Of a DNA stretch of 10,574 nucleotides, positions 1 through 6,466 are shown piece after piece. The notes under the pieces were generated by a model that saw only the letters and a program-made list of their open reading frames with translations, was not told the DNA's origin and did not search any database. Source of the stretch: Lentihominibacter faecis (GTDB lineage: Bacteria > Bacillota > Clostridia > Peptostreptococcales > Anaerovoracaceae). The position numbers were made by a program, and so were the translations under genes. Numbering within the stretch: the stretch's first letter is position 1; every line of letters starts with the position of its first letter. Location of the stretch: assembly GCF_014306095.1 (NCBI RefSeq), contig NZ_JACRWC010000007.1, forward strand, positions 1 through 10,574, read 5' to 3'.

Positions 1-480
1 CACGATCTGCTGTCCCGGCTTTAACTCATATTCGATTACATGACCATCAAACTCTGCGAAAAAGATGCCCTGCCCGCTGAGTCTCTGCATGATAAATCCT
101 TCACCCCCAAAGAATCCGGATCCGATTTTTTTATTGACTGCGACAGAAAGCTGAACGCCCATTTCGCCTGCCAGGAATGCACTTTTCTGACAGATCATAT
201 CATTTCCCGGTGTAATTTGAAACGGCTTTATCGATCCCGGAAAGCTGGATGCAAATGCGATCATTCCCGGGCCGCCCTGTGCCGTATAAATATTCTGGAA
301 TAATTTCTCCCCGGCAAACATACGTCCCAGAGCTTTGCCGACGCCTCCATTGCTGGTAGTTTCCATCTGCATGTTGGGGGACATCCACGACATGCCGCCA
401 CCTTCTGTGAGCATCTGCTCTCCCGCTTCCAGCTGACAGATCACGACTGGCAGAGAATCGCCTTTGATTTCGTACTTCAT
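1..480 (-). CDS. AIM24 / TIGR00266 family protein, N-terminal 160 residues (C-terminus outside window)
   Basis: The reading frame is open from ATG at 480 down to base 1 and runs off the window, so only the first 160 residues are visible. It starts MKYEIKGDSLPVVICQLEAG and continues with GGMSWMSPNMQMETTSNGG, FAGEKLFQNIYTA, GSGFFGGEGFIMQRLSGQG and FFAEFDGHVIEYELKPGQ. This glycine-rich beta pattern, with the FFGGEG and LSGQG blocks, is typical of the AIM24 (PF01987) / TIGR00266 family, whose members are usually 220-260 residues. Their biochemical role in bacteria is not established. There is no signal peptide, so a cytoplasmic location is inferred. The start is supported by AGGAGG centred 5 to 6 nt upstream on the minus strand (about 486-491) and by a promoter at 546-574. 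The gene is probably its own transcription unit, separated from the repair operon by the 481-719 spacer. Confidence 0.88.
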   Translation of the reverse strand, partial: MKYEIKGDSLPVVICQLEAGEQMLTEGGGMSWMSPNMQMETTSNGGVGKALGRMFAGEKLFQNIYTAQGGPGMIAFASSFPGSIKPFQITPGNDMICQKSAFLAGEMGVQLSVAVNKKIGSGFFGGEGFIMQRLSGQGIFFAEFDGHVIEYELKPGQQIV

Positions 481-545
481 TTCAACCTCCTGACTGGTGT
501 TCATATCACACATAAAATCCACAAACTACTATCACTTATGTATTA

Positions 546-574
546 AGTATATATCCCAGAGGATTGAAATTCAA
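546..574 (-). promoter_or_regulatory. sigma-A type promoter for the AIM24-family gene
   Basis: On the minus strand TTGAAT (569-574 on plus) is followed by a 17-bp spacer and TATACT (546-551). Both hexamers match the sigma-A consensus at five of six positions and the spacing is optimal. Transcription would begin near 539, leaving a leader of roughly 60 nt. A short palindrome, CTTA-N5-TAAG, lies at 535-547 and overlaps the -10 edge. It could be an operator or chance. Confidence 0.6.
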
Positions 575-605
575 TATATGAGCTGAGATCTTTTTATTGA
601 CTAAT

Positions 606-693
606 AAAAAAGAGTGAGGTAAAATGCTAGGTAAGAAATGGGTTTGTTACCGTACAGCTATGGCTCAAGCGGGGTGCTCGTTTCTTTTTTTAT
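606..693. terminator. possible bidirectional terminator or structured element after the DUF4130 gene
   Basis: The 481-719 gap holds no gene. At its centre an A-tract (606-611) followed by GAGTGAG, and GCTCGTTTC followed by a seven-T tract (685-691), face each other, as in a bidirectional intrinsic terminator with A- and U-tracts pairing. An inner stem GGTAA/TTACC is visible between 630 and 651. On the minus strand the T-run directly follows the 3' side, so it could end the repair operon. The stem is not strongly GC-rich, so the call is tentative. The plus-strand motif GTTTCTTTTTTTAT at 680-693 recurs exactly at 1595-1608. Confidence 0.4.
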
Positions 694-719
694 CCATTAT
701 TTCCCCCTTCTAATATGAC

Positions 720-1460
720 TCATCTCATCTGACATTCCGTCAGATGTTTACGGTAACGCAGCGGCATGAAGTTTCGCTGGCAGTTTGAATTTTTTCGTTC
801 TTTGATGGCGATATGGTCGAAGTATTTCTGCCAGAGAGTCTGGTATTCTTTTTCTTCTTCTGACTCTTCTGGAACATCGTTTTCTGCAAAACTGGTGATG
901 TACCATTTGCCCTGGTAACCTGCCATTGCTTTACCACGGCACACGTCGTGAATGAGAAAGGGGTCGTTTCTGAATCTGTCGCTGAAATGATCACCGATCA
1001 GTTCCAGCACGTCGTGATCCGGCTCGATCCTGGCATACAGGATATCACCCTGCATAACAGAGAATCGCACGAACTGGCGCATTCGCTCTGCTTCCACATT
1101 GATCTTTTTCTCGATTTCCTGTGCTGCAAACACATCCGGATTTCCGTGAAGTTTCGATATCCCCGATCCGATGTGAAACCCAAGAACGATATAGCGCAGC
1201 AGTATCATTTCCTTGTCAGGTACGGTAGAAAGAAAGCATTTATAGATCCTCCGCAGATCCATATAAGAAATCTTTCTCCGGATCGCCTGGTAAACCCGAT
1301 CAGCTTTTTCAAGATCCGTGTGAACTTCCTGAAAACCGCCCAGCAAGGAAGGCTGGTATTCTTCTTTTAAACAGATCCCGGCCGCCTGTTCTGTATAGTA
1401 ATGGTGGTATACACATGTGAGGAACCCTTCGAAGGTCCCATCGTATAAATAGTCCTGCAT
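720..1460 (-). CDS. DUF4130 / TIGR03915-type DNA repair-associated protein, partner of the radical SAM protein
   Basis: This 246-residue protein begins MQDYLYDGTFEGFLTCVYHH, the hallmark N-terminus of the DUF4130 (TIGR03915) family. It contains YKCFLSTVPDKEMILLRYI, then VEAERMRQFVRFSVMQGDILYARIEPDHDVLELIGDHFSDRF around residues 120-165. The C-terminus ends PLRYRKHLTE, as is usual for the family. From family knowledge, DUF4130 occurs next to the TIGR03916 radical SAM protein or fused to uracil-DNA-glycosylase-like domains, and is taken to act in DNA repair. Its exact reaction is unknown. GGAGG lies about 6 nt upstream of the ATG. The gene normally follows the radical SAM gene directly; here 440 bp separate them because of an inserted segment, and a new weak promoter (1486-1514) may help drive it. 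Confidence 0.87.
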   Translation of the reverse strand: MQDYLYDGTFEGFLTCVYHHYYTEQAAGICLKEEYQPSLLGGFQEVHTDLEKADRVYQAIRRKISYMDLRRIYKCFLSTVPDKEMILLRYIVLGFHIGSGISKLHGNPDVFAAQEIEKKINVEAERMRQFVRFSVMQGDILYARIEPDHDVLELIGDHFSDRFRNDPFLIHDVCRGKAMAGYQGKWYITSFAENDVPEESEEEKEYQTLWQKYFDHIAIKERKNSNCQRNFMPLRYRKHLTECQMR

Positions 1461-1479
1461 GTCCAGCCTCCTTACAGCA
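1458..1479. repeat. 22-bp direct repeat, copy 1 (start of DUF4130 gene)
   Basis: This copy is identical base for base to 1887-1908. On the minus strand it reads as the end of a TGCTG-TAA context, GGAGG, CTGGAC and ATG, so it contains the Shine-Dalgarno sequence and start codon of the DUF4130 gene. Sequence outside the repeat differs from copy 2 on both sides. Confidence 0.9.
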
Positions 1480-1485
1480 ATTTGA

Positions 1486-1514
1486 ATAACATGCTCAAAT
1501 ATTTACATTGACAA
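1486..1514 (-). promoter_or_regulatory. weak promoter candidate inside the inserted segment
   Basis: On the minus strand TTGTCA (1509-1514) is followed by 17 bp and TGTTAT (1486-1491), matching sigma-A at five and four of six positions. Transcription would start near 1479, about 20 nt before the ATG of the DUF4130 gene. It would allow the downstream repair gene to be expressed despite the insertion. Confidence 0.35.
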
Positions 1515-1518
1515 GAGG

Positions 1519-1608
1519 AAAAAGTTCACTTACAATACTTTATAAGGAATAGGTTTCGAAGCGGGTAAGGAGTTACTCCTGACAGCATTTGCCTGTTTCT
1601 TTTTTTAT
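1519..1608 (-). other. noncoding stretch of the insert, possibly related to 606-693
   Basis: Between the ORF stop at 1611 and the DUF4130 start lies about 150 bp without a gene. It carries a small inverted repeat AGGAGT-T-ACTCCT near 1568-1580, a weak ACAG/CTGT stem (1582-1596) and GTTTCTTTTTTTAT at 1595-1608. The block 1519-1555 resembles 606-645 when aligned from the shared GGTTT end, with 12 of the first 14 positions identical by hand. This suggests a terminator or structured element shared between two 3' ends. Confidence 0.35.
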
Positions 1609-1610
1609 TT

Positions 1611-1889
1611 CTATAATATCATAAAGATATTTTCTTCCATCCGCCGCATGCCTGATAAGTAAACTTGCATGAAAGACATTGAACCTGTATACTCGGATGG
1701 CAAATCACGACCAATGTAAATCTCCTCGTTATTGTTTTCGGCAATATAATATATATCTCCAATAAATTCAACTAAGTACCGTTCTACATCAGTCCAATTT
1801 ATATTCCTTTTTCCCCTGAACCTTATATCTTGTATTATTACGGTTTTCTTTCCATCAAGGTTTTCTATTACATTTACTGTTCTATCCAT
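1611..1889 (-). CDS. small protein of the inserted segment, probably a truncated member of a dispersed Clostridia family
   Basis: The start is placed at 1889 because GGAGG, overlapping the radical SAM stop codon, lies 6 nt upstream of that ATG. A longer frame from 1961 would overlap the radical SAM gene and has no such signal. The 92-residue product begins MDRTVNVIENLDGKKTVIIQ and continues IRFRGKRNINWTDVERYLVEF, IGDIYYIAENNNEEIYIGRDL and PSEYTGS. From memory this N-terminal pattern (IRFKGR-x-NI-W-x-x-VE-x-YL, Y-I-x-x-D-x-P-x-EYT) is shared by small proteins and polyvalent-protein modules scattered through Lachnospiraceae genomes, usually 150 residues or more. The last ~25 residues (SFMQVYLSGMRRMEENIFMIL) do not look like that family and the protein is short, so it is probably C-terminally truncated. 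Function unknown. It borrows the expression signals of the repair operon. Confidence 0.6.
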   Translation of the reverse strand: MDRTVNVIENLDGKKTVIIQDIRFRGKRNINWTDVERYLVEFIGDIYYIAENNNEEIYIGRDLPSEYTGSMSFMQVYLSGMRRMEENIFMIL

Positions 1890-1908
1890 GTCCAGCCTCC
1901 TTACAGCA
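1887..1908. repeat. 22-bp direct repeat, copy 2 (end of radical SAM gene)
   Basis: Perfect match to 1458-1479. Here the TAA (1901-1903) is the stop codon of the radical SAM gene, GGAGG follows immediately, and ATG (1887-1889) starts the inserted 92-codon ORF. Confidence 0.9.
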
Positions 1909-3361
1909 GTCCCGCAGCCGATAGCTTTTCCTGGCGGGGACCTTCTTCCAGCCGATTCCACTGGTCGTCAAAGAGGGACATCTGCAGTCCGTTTTCCATC
2001 TGGAGAATAGCGTTACGGATGACCTCTGGCTCGAAGCGTTTCTCGCCATAGTATCTGCCGCTGCAAGTAAGGAAATATTTAGCGCGTTTCAGAACGACGC
2101 CCATCTTCTTCAAGTCGTCGAATTTGACGGCGGACAGCCTGCGCTGACGAACTATCCTGCGGGCGGAGACTGCACCGATCCCAGGGATCCGCATCAGGGT
2201 ATCATAAGAAGCCCGGTTGACTTCCACAGGGAACTGATCCAGGTTTCGCAGCGCCCACGTGACTTTAGGATCAAGATCGGGATCCAGGTTCTGTGATTTC
2301 TCCGTAAACAGTTCTTTTACAGAAAATCCATAGAACCGCAGGAGCCAGTCGGCCTGATAGATCCGATGTTCCCGGGCCAGTGGCGGCGCCGTCTTCCTGG
2401 TCGGGAGCATGGGAGAATCCACCACCGGCACATAAGCAGAATAATACACTCGCTTCATTTTGAATGTCCGGTAGAGACTTTCGCTGGTGTTAAGGATGCT
2501 CTGGTCAGTCTCGCCTCCCGCACCGATGATCATCTGAGTGGTCTGCCCTGCCGGAGCGAAGTCTTCACCCTGCCTGCGGCGGTTACGGGAAAGTGGCCGC
2601 GCAGAAGACACTGCGGTAATAGAGTCTTGTGTATCGCTGTCTGCCCGAGAACCACCTGCCTTGTCTTTCTCTTCGATCCCCTGCGAAAACCCCTTTAAAT
2701 AATGCTCCGGCGCATTGACGGCGATGCCGCGAAACATGTTCCCGGGACCTTTGAGAGAGTTCCTCTCGATAAGAGAATTAGTGATCTGACGCATAGGCGC
2801 AAAGATCTCCTTCGGTTTCTTCTGAGGCGCAAAAGTCTGCAAACTCCTGGCCGTGGGCATCTCGATGTTGACGCTGAGGCGATCGGCAACCAGTCCGATC
2901 TCATGGAGCAGTTCCTGCGACACACCAGGGATGATCTTTGCATGAATATAACCACTGAAACCGTATTTGTACCGCAAAAGCCGCAAAGACTCTAAAATCC
3001 GCTCTGCCGTGCGATCCGGGGATACTTCTACCGCCGAACTGAGAAACAATCCTTCTATATAATTGCGCCTGTAGAACTCTATGGTCAGTCGCGCCAGTTC
3101 GTCCGGCTCGAAAGACGCCCGCGGGAAATCATTGCTGCGCCGGTTGACACAGTATTCACAGTTATAGACACACTTATTGGAAAACAGTACCTTCAGCAGG
3201 GAAATGCACCTGCCATCCGCACTCCAGGAATGGCAGATCCCCGCCGTATGAGCGTTGCCGATATTTCCTGTATTCTTCCTGTGGGATCCACTGCTGGAAC
3301 AGGACACGTCGTACTTGGCACTGTCTGCCAGTATCTGAAGTTTTTCCATAAGAGTCTGCAT
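1901..3361 (-). CDS. putative DNA modification/repair radical SAM protein (TIGR03916 type)
   Basis: A radical SAM enzyme of 486 residues from the preferred start. The N-terminus has DVSCSSSGSHRKNTGNIGN and GICHSWSADGRCISLLK, typical of TIGR03916. The [4Fe-4S] motif follows as C-VYN-C-EY-C with cysteines at about 64, 68 and 71, then VNRRSND. A helix-hairpin-helix DNA-binding motif, LMRIPGIGAVSARRIV, lies around residues 388-403, and QMSLFD is near the C-terminus. Family knowledge: TIGR03916 proteins pair with DUF4130 proteins and are predicted to repair or modify DNA; the substrate is unknown. Upstream in-frame ATGs exist at 3376 and 3367, but GGAGGGG lies between them and 8 nt before the ATG at 3361, so that start is chosen. 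A hydrophilic block at about residues 224-268 (EEKDKAGGSRADSDTQDS and onward) looks like an insertion before FAPAGQTTQMIIGA, making the protein longer than the ~420 residues I recall as usual. LexA boxes in the promoter imply SOS control. Confidence 0.92.
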   Translation of the reverse strand: MQTLMEKLQILADSAKYDVSCSSSGSHRKNTGNIGNAHTAGICHSWSADGRCISLLKVLFSNKCVYNCEYCVNRRSNDFPRASFEPDELARLTIEFYRRNYIEGLFLSSAVEVSPDRTAERILESLRLLRYKYGFSGYIHAKIIPGVSQELLHEIGLVADRLSVNIEMPTARSLQTFAPQKKPKEIFAPMRQITNSLIERNSLKGPGNMFRGIAVNAPEHYLKGFSQGIEEKDKAGGSRADSDTQDSITAVSSARPLSRNRRRQGEDFAPAGQTTQMIIGAGGETDQSILNTSESLYRTFKMKRVYYSAYVPVVDSPMLPTRKTAPPLAREHRIYQADWLLRFYGFSVKELFTEKSQNLDPDLDPKVTWALRNLDQFPVEVNRASYDTLMRIPGIGAVSARRIVRQRRLSAVKFDDLKKMGVVLKRAKYFLTCSGRYYGEKRFEPEVIRNAILQMENGLQMSLFDDQWNRLEEGPRQEKLSAAGLL

Positions 3362-3422
3362 TTTCATCCCCTCCATTCAAAAGCCGCTTCACCAGGTCTC
3401 CGGCCCCGCTTACTGTGAAACT

Positions 3423-3451
3423 ATTATATCACTTTGCGAACGCACGTTCAA
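3423..3451 (-). promoter_or_regulatory. promoter of the radical SAM / DUF4130 repair operon
   Basis: On the minus strand TTGAAC (3446-3451) is followed by exactly 17 bp and a perfect TATAAT (3423-3428). Transcription would start near 3416, leaving about 55 nt of leader before the ATG at 3361. The -35 hexamer is embedded in the LexA boxes at 3437-3464. Confidence 0.78.
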
Positions 3452-3464
3452 GAACAAATGTTTC
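3437..3464. promoter_or_regulatory. two abutting LexA (SOS) boxes over the -35 of the repair operon
   Basis: The Bacillus/Firmicute SOS consensus is CGAACRNRYGTTYC. Box 1 (3437-3450), CGAACGCACGTTCA, and box 2 (3451-3464), AGAACAAATGTTTC, each match at 13 of 14 positions. They are directly adjacent, with GAAC at 3438 and 3452. They cover the -35 element and part of the spacer of the operon promoter, which is the classic position for repression by LexA. This fits a DNA repair role for the operon. Confidence 0.8.
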
Positions 3465-3509
3465 GCCCTTAGTTTCTGTGGTATCTCCGAATCGATTTTC
3501 AGATATTAG

Positions 3510-3538
3510 TTGACGCTAACTCCCGAGCATGTTATGCT
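3510..3538 (+). promoter_or_regulatory. promoter of the surface-protein gene
   Basis: TTGACG (3510-3515) is followed by 17 bp and TATGCT (3533-3538). The expected start near 3545 gives a leader of about 64 nt. The motif GCTAACT occurs at 3515-3521 and 3552-3558, and CTAAC-TTG-GTTAG forms a small palindrome at 3553-3565 just downstream of the start site. A repressor site there is possible but unproven. Confidence 0.5.
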
Positions 3539-3608
3539 GATGTTATTTAAAGCTAACTTGGTTAGTTTTCATTAACTTTTGTAGAACCATTTCACAGAGA
3601 GGAGATTA

Positions 3609-6440
3609 ATGTTGAAAAAAAGGAAACACAAATTTATGGCGTTCCTGCTGTCAGCCATGATGCTGATCACAGGGACCGCAATGGGGGCAGCTCCTGCTGC
3701 CGCAGCGGAAAAATCACCGCCGGCACTCAAATCATGCAGCGCAAACTTCGGTTATGATTTCAGGCTCAGCTTTGATACCAGTACCGACGCCGAGTGGATA
3801 TCAAAAATAACCAGCGTGACCGTTGCCGGAGAATCCTGGACAAAAGGAAACACGTCTTCCAGCGTCTGGAACAACAAAAGCTATTATGTAAATTCCGACA
3901 AGCAGATCCTTATCGGGGAAGGCTTCACCGATACTACAGCTACCTGTGTCATCTCCGCAGACGGCTACAAAGATCTGACGCTGACGCTGGACAAGTCAAA
4001 CCATACAGCAACGGTCGTGACCGCCGAAACTGCACAGACATACAAGATCACGACGGCAGCCACAACACACGGCACCGTAACTGTCGACCAGACATCCGCC
4101 AAAAAAGGGGACATGGTCACGATCACAGCAACACCGGATACCGGCTACTCGCTGAAGTCGCTCACAGCTGCGGACAGCAGCGGAAAAAATATTTCCATCA
4201 CGGATTCCAAATTTCAGATGCCGGCTTCCGACGTGACGATAAATGCTGTGTTTGAAAAGAAGGCTGCCGATGCGGAAAAAGAGATCTCGATCGATGATAT
4301 CTCAGTCACGAAAGACTCTTTCAACGGTTTATGGCAGTTCCGCTTTAAGGATCCCAACTATTTAAATTCTGTCAAGCAGATCTCCGTCAACGATACTGCC
4401 TGGGAGGCTTACAGCTTCACACCGTCCACTGGCGGAAAATATCGCATCAAAGACGGATCCCTGGAATTTGCACAGAAAAGTTACAGTCAGGCTGCCGCAT
4501 TAAAAAGCGGAGATGTGATCACCATCACGGCCAACGGCTACAAAACACTGACCTTTAAGGTCTCCATCAAAGATGACAAGCTCACCGTCTCCTCCGAGTC
4601 AACTCCCGGAGATGACATGCAGCTCCACGTTCGCCTTGTCGGCAGTTTCGAATCGGCACTGGTGAACCAGAAAGGCTATGACGCCATCAGCGGTGCATCC
4701 ACCAATGTGACGCAGAATAAGAACAGCAATGCCAGCGTGGAAGTCGCCTTGGTAAAGAAAGGCCAGGATCCACAGAGCAGCGACTGGAAGCTTTTGAATG
4801 AAAGCGATATCCGCGTGGTTTCTAAAGGTTCCTCAGTCAATATCGCAAACCGCACAGATCCTGCAAAGGGCAATGATTCAGGGATGGCAGGCGTGTACTC
4901 CGTCCACGACGGGTCGGTCACATTAGCAGGCACTCCTGCAAAGCCCGGCATCTACGATATCAGTGTAACGATCACCGACGAGCTGGGCCGGACGGCAACG
5001 AGCAATACCCTGCCGTTCCGCATTTACAGCGGGGAGGAAACTTTGCAGGATCAGCTGACGCTTGCCAACTGTACGAAAACAGCAGACGGAAAATATATGT
5101 ATGATATGGAGCCATGGGCCATCAAAAATTTCACTCTGCCTTCCGGGGATCAGACGGTAGTAGTTCCGGCGGATGTAAAAGCGTGGTACGGCTCGCACAC
5201 CAGCGGAACTTACGGCAAACTGGGCTATGCTGTGCCGGAGGGCACTTTGCAGCCGCAAACACTGATCCTGCCAAAAGGATGCGATCTGACGCTGGTCAAT
5301 ATGGACATTTTAAGCAGCGTAAAAATCGTTGTACAGGATGGTGCAAAGCTGACCCTTCGGGATTCGGTGATCCAGGGGGCTGTTGAAGTAGAAAACGGCG
5401 GGACGTTCTCCATGAACTACAATGATTACGGCGGCGGCGAATTCCTCAACGGTGCGTCTATCAACGGCAAGCTGATTTTAAAGGATGGATCGACGCTGGA
5501 GAATGCAAAGATCTATTCCAACACCAATAATATCGCCAATGGATCGGAAGCACGTCGCAACACGGATCCGGTGGTTGTGATCAACGGCAACGTGAAGCTG
5601 AAGGGCAAAGTGTTCCTGAGAGGCGACGAGGCTCCGACAGGGACAGATCCTGCGACAGGAAAGAGCTACACCGGTCAGGCCGGTCTTCAGGTCAACGGCA
5701 CTTTGACACTTGAAAAAGATGCTGTACTTGCGGTCTTTGGAGGCGGCAAGGACGCGACTACATCCAACGGCGGCACGGCGATCCGTCTTAACGGCGGCAC
5801 GATCACAGGCGAAGGCAAGTTGATCGCTGTCGGCGGAGACGGTCATTTCGGAAAAGGCGGCGATGCTGTATCAGGAAACGGTACGATTTCAGTGACAGAC
5901 GCTTATCTGGAAGGCGGTGCATCGGTTTCCAAATCCGGAACTGCCGGCAAGGCTCTTGGCGATCAGGTGAAACTTTCGGGCAATACTAATCGGAAACTGA
6001 TCGATGGAGAAACAGGCAGCGCAATCGACTACGACCACGACACTTACTGGAGAGACATCCTGACATTGCCGGATCTTTCTTTGTATACGGTGGAGAAAAA
6101 TGCGCCGGGAGAAGGATCGACGGATCAGGAGAAACCGGACGTCGATCAGGAAAAGCCGGGCGGCTCCGGGGACAACGGCTCCGGGGATAATGGCTCGGCA
6201 GACAGCGATTCCAATGGAACTGCCGGGAATGGAAACAACCCGAACGGAAGCAGCTCTGGCGGAACTGCCGGGAATGGCAGCAACTCGAACGGCAATAACT
6301 CTGCTGGAACTGCTGGGAATGGCAGCAGCCAGACCGGCGATGCTTCCACTCCGCTCCTATGGGCAGCCATCATGCTGACGGCACTAGCCCTGATGGGAAC
6401 GACGGTGCTGTGGCGCAGGAAACAGAATGCGGGGAGATAA
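3609..6440 (+). CDS. secreted cell-wall-anchored surface protein with HID/DUF1533-like domains
   Basis: 943 residues, with GAGAGGAG just upstream of the ATG. Residues 1-33 are a signal peptide: KKRKHK, a hydrophobic core, then APAAAA. Two DUF1533/HID-like modules (named after the haem-protein interacting domains of streptococcal Shr) lie at about 40-135 and 222-327, each ending in the ANGYKTLTFKVS / ADGYKDLTLTL pattern. Between them (145-217) is a divergent InlB-B-like repeat, YKITTAATTHGTVTVDQTS to MPASDVTINAVFE. An Ig-like segment (about 404-477) precedes a region of short repeating beta-strands rich in NG, GG and ING turns (about 518-780), which suggests a right-handed beta-helix. The linker (about 838-907) is made of tandem Gly/Ser/Asn repeats. 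The end is SSQTGDAST, a hydrophobic segment (about 916-936) and RRKQ, resembling a sortase signal but lacking the LPxTG proline. Adhesion or ligand binding is inferred; haem binding is not shown. No cysteine-rich or enzymatic motif is seen. Confidence 0.85.
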   Translation: MLKKRKHKFMAFLLSAMMLITGTAMGAAPAAAAEKSPPALKSCSANFGYDFRLSFDTSTDAEWISKITSVTVAGESWTKGNTSSSVWNNKSYYVNSDKQILIGEGFTDTTATCVISADGYKDLTLTLDKSNHTATVVTAETAQTYKITTAATTHGTVTVDQTSAKKGDMVTITATPDTGYSLKSLTAADSSGKNISITDSKFQMPASDVTINAVFEKKAADAEKEISIDDISVTKDSFNGLWQFRFKDPNYLNSVKQISVNDTAWEAYSFTPSTGGKYRIKDGSLEFAQKSYSQAAALKSGDVITITANGYKTLTFKVSIKDDKLTVSSESTPGDDMQLHVRLVGSFESALVNQKGYDAISGASTNVTQNKNSNASVEVALVKKGQDPQSSDWKLLNESDIRVVSKGSSVNIANRTDPAKGNDSGMAGVYSVHDGSVTLAGTPAKPGIYDISVTITDELGRTATSNTLPFRIYSGEETLQDQLTLANCTKTADGKYMYDMEPWAIKNFTLPSGDQTVVVPADVKAWYGSHTSGTYGKLGYAVPEGTLQPQTLILPKGCDLTLVNMDILSSVKIVVQDGAKLTLRDSVIQGAVEVENGGTFSMNYNDYGGGEFLNGASINGKLILKDGSTLENAKIYSNTNNIANGSEARRNTDPVVVINGNVKLKGKVFLRGDEAPTGTDPATGKSYTGQAGLQVNGTLTLEKDAVLAVFGGGKDATTSNGGTAIRLNGGTITGEGKLIAVGGDGHFGKGGDAVSGNGTISVTDAYLEGGASVSKSGTAGKALGDQVKLSGNTNRKLIDGETGSAIDYDHDTYWRDILTLPDLSLYTVEKNAPGEGSTDQEKPDVDQEKPGGSGDNGSGDNGSADSDSNGTAGNGNNPNGSSSGGTAGNGSNSNGNNSAGTAGNGSSQTGDASTPLLWAAIMLTALALMGTTVLWRRKQNAGR
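6123..6350 (+). repeat. three nested sets of in-frame tandem repeats in the surface-protein linker
   Basis: Three repeat families follow each other. A 21-bp unit encoding DQEKPxx starts at 6123 and 6144. A 15-bp unit encoding GSGDN starts at 6162 and 6177. A 45-bp unit beginning GGAACTGC and encoding GTAGNG plus nine residues starts at 6216, 6261 and 6306. All are multiples of three, so copy number can change without breaking the frame. The final 45-bp unit merges into the SSQTGD anchor motif. Such linkers span the cell wall and often vary between strains. Confidence 0.85.
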
Positions 6441-6466
6441 ATCCAACTGGAAAATCGCAACAATTA

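Larger units (their letters stand above)
1458..1908 (-). mobile_element. putative small inserted cassette bounded by 22-bp direct repeats
   Basis: The unique part (1480-1886) is 407 bp and one repeat unit adds 22 bp, so the repeat-to-repeat period is 429 bp. The segment is visibly AT-richer than the flanking repair genes and carries one 92-codon ORF plus a noncoding stretch. Removing one repeat and the segment would restore a compact arrangement, with the radical SAM stop codon followed by GGAGG and the DUF4130 start. That is the expected operon layout for this pair. No transposase or terminal inverted repeats are evident, so the mechanism is unknown. Recombination-mediated gene insertion is an alternative to a mobile element. 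Confidence 0.55.

Noticed and set aside
948..1370. 140-residue plus-strand open frame
   Set aside because: Antisense shadow of the DUF4130 gene, with no ribosome binding site and no domain.
1611..1961. 116-residue version of the inserted ORF starting at 1961
   Set aside because: The first 24 codons overlap the end of the radical SAM gene and have no ribosome binding site. The ATG at 1889 has GGAGG at good spacing.
3362..3376. Start of the radical SAM gene at 3376 or 3367
   Set aside because: The only good Shine-Dalgarno sequence, GGAGGGG, lies downstream of the ATG at 3376, abuts the one at 3367, and is properly spaced for 3361.
5478..5846. 122-residue minus-strand frame
   Set aside because: Antisense shadow in the repetitive beta-helix region of the surface protein.
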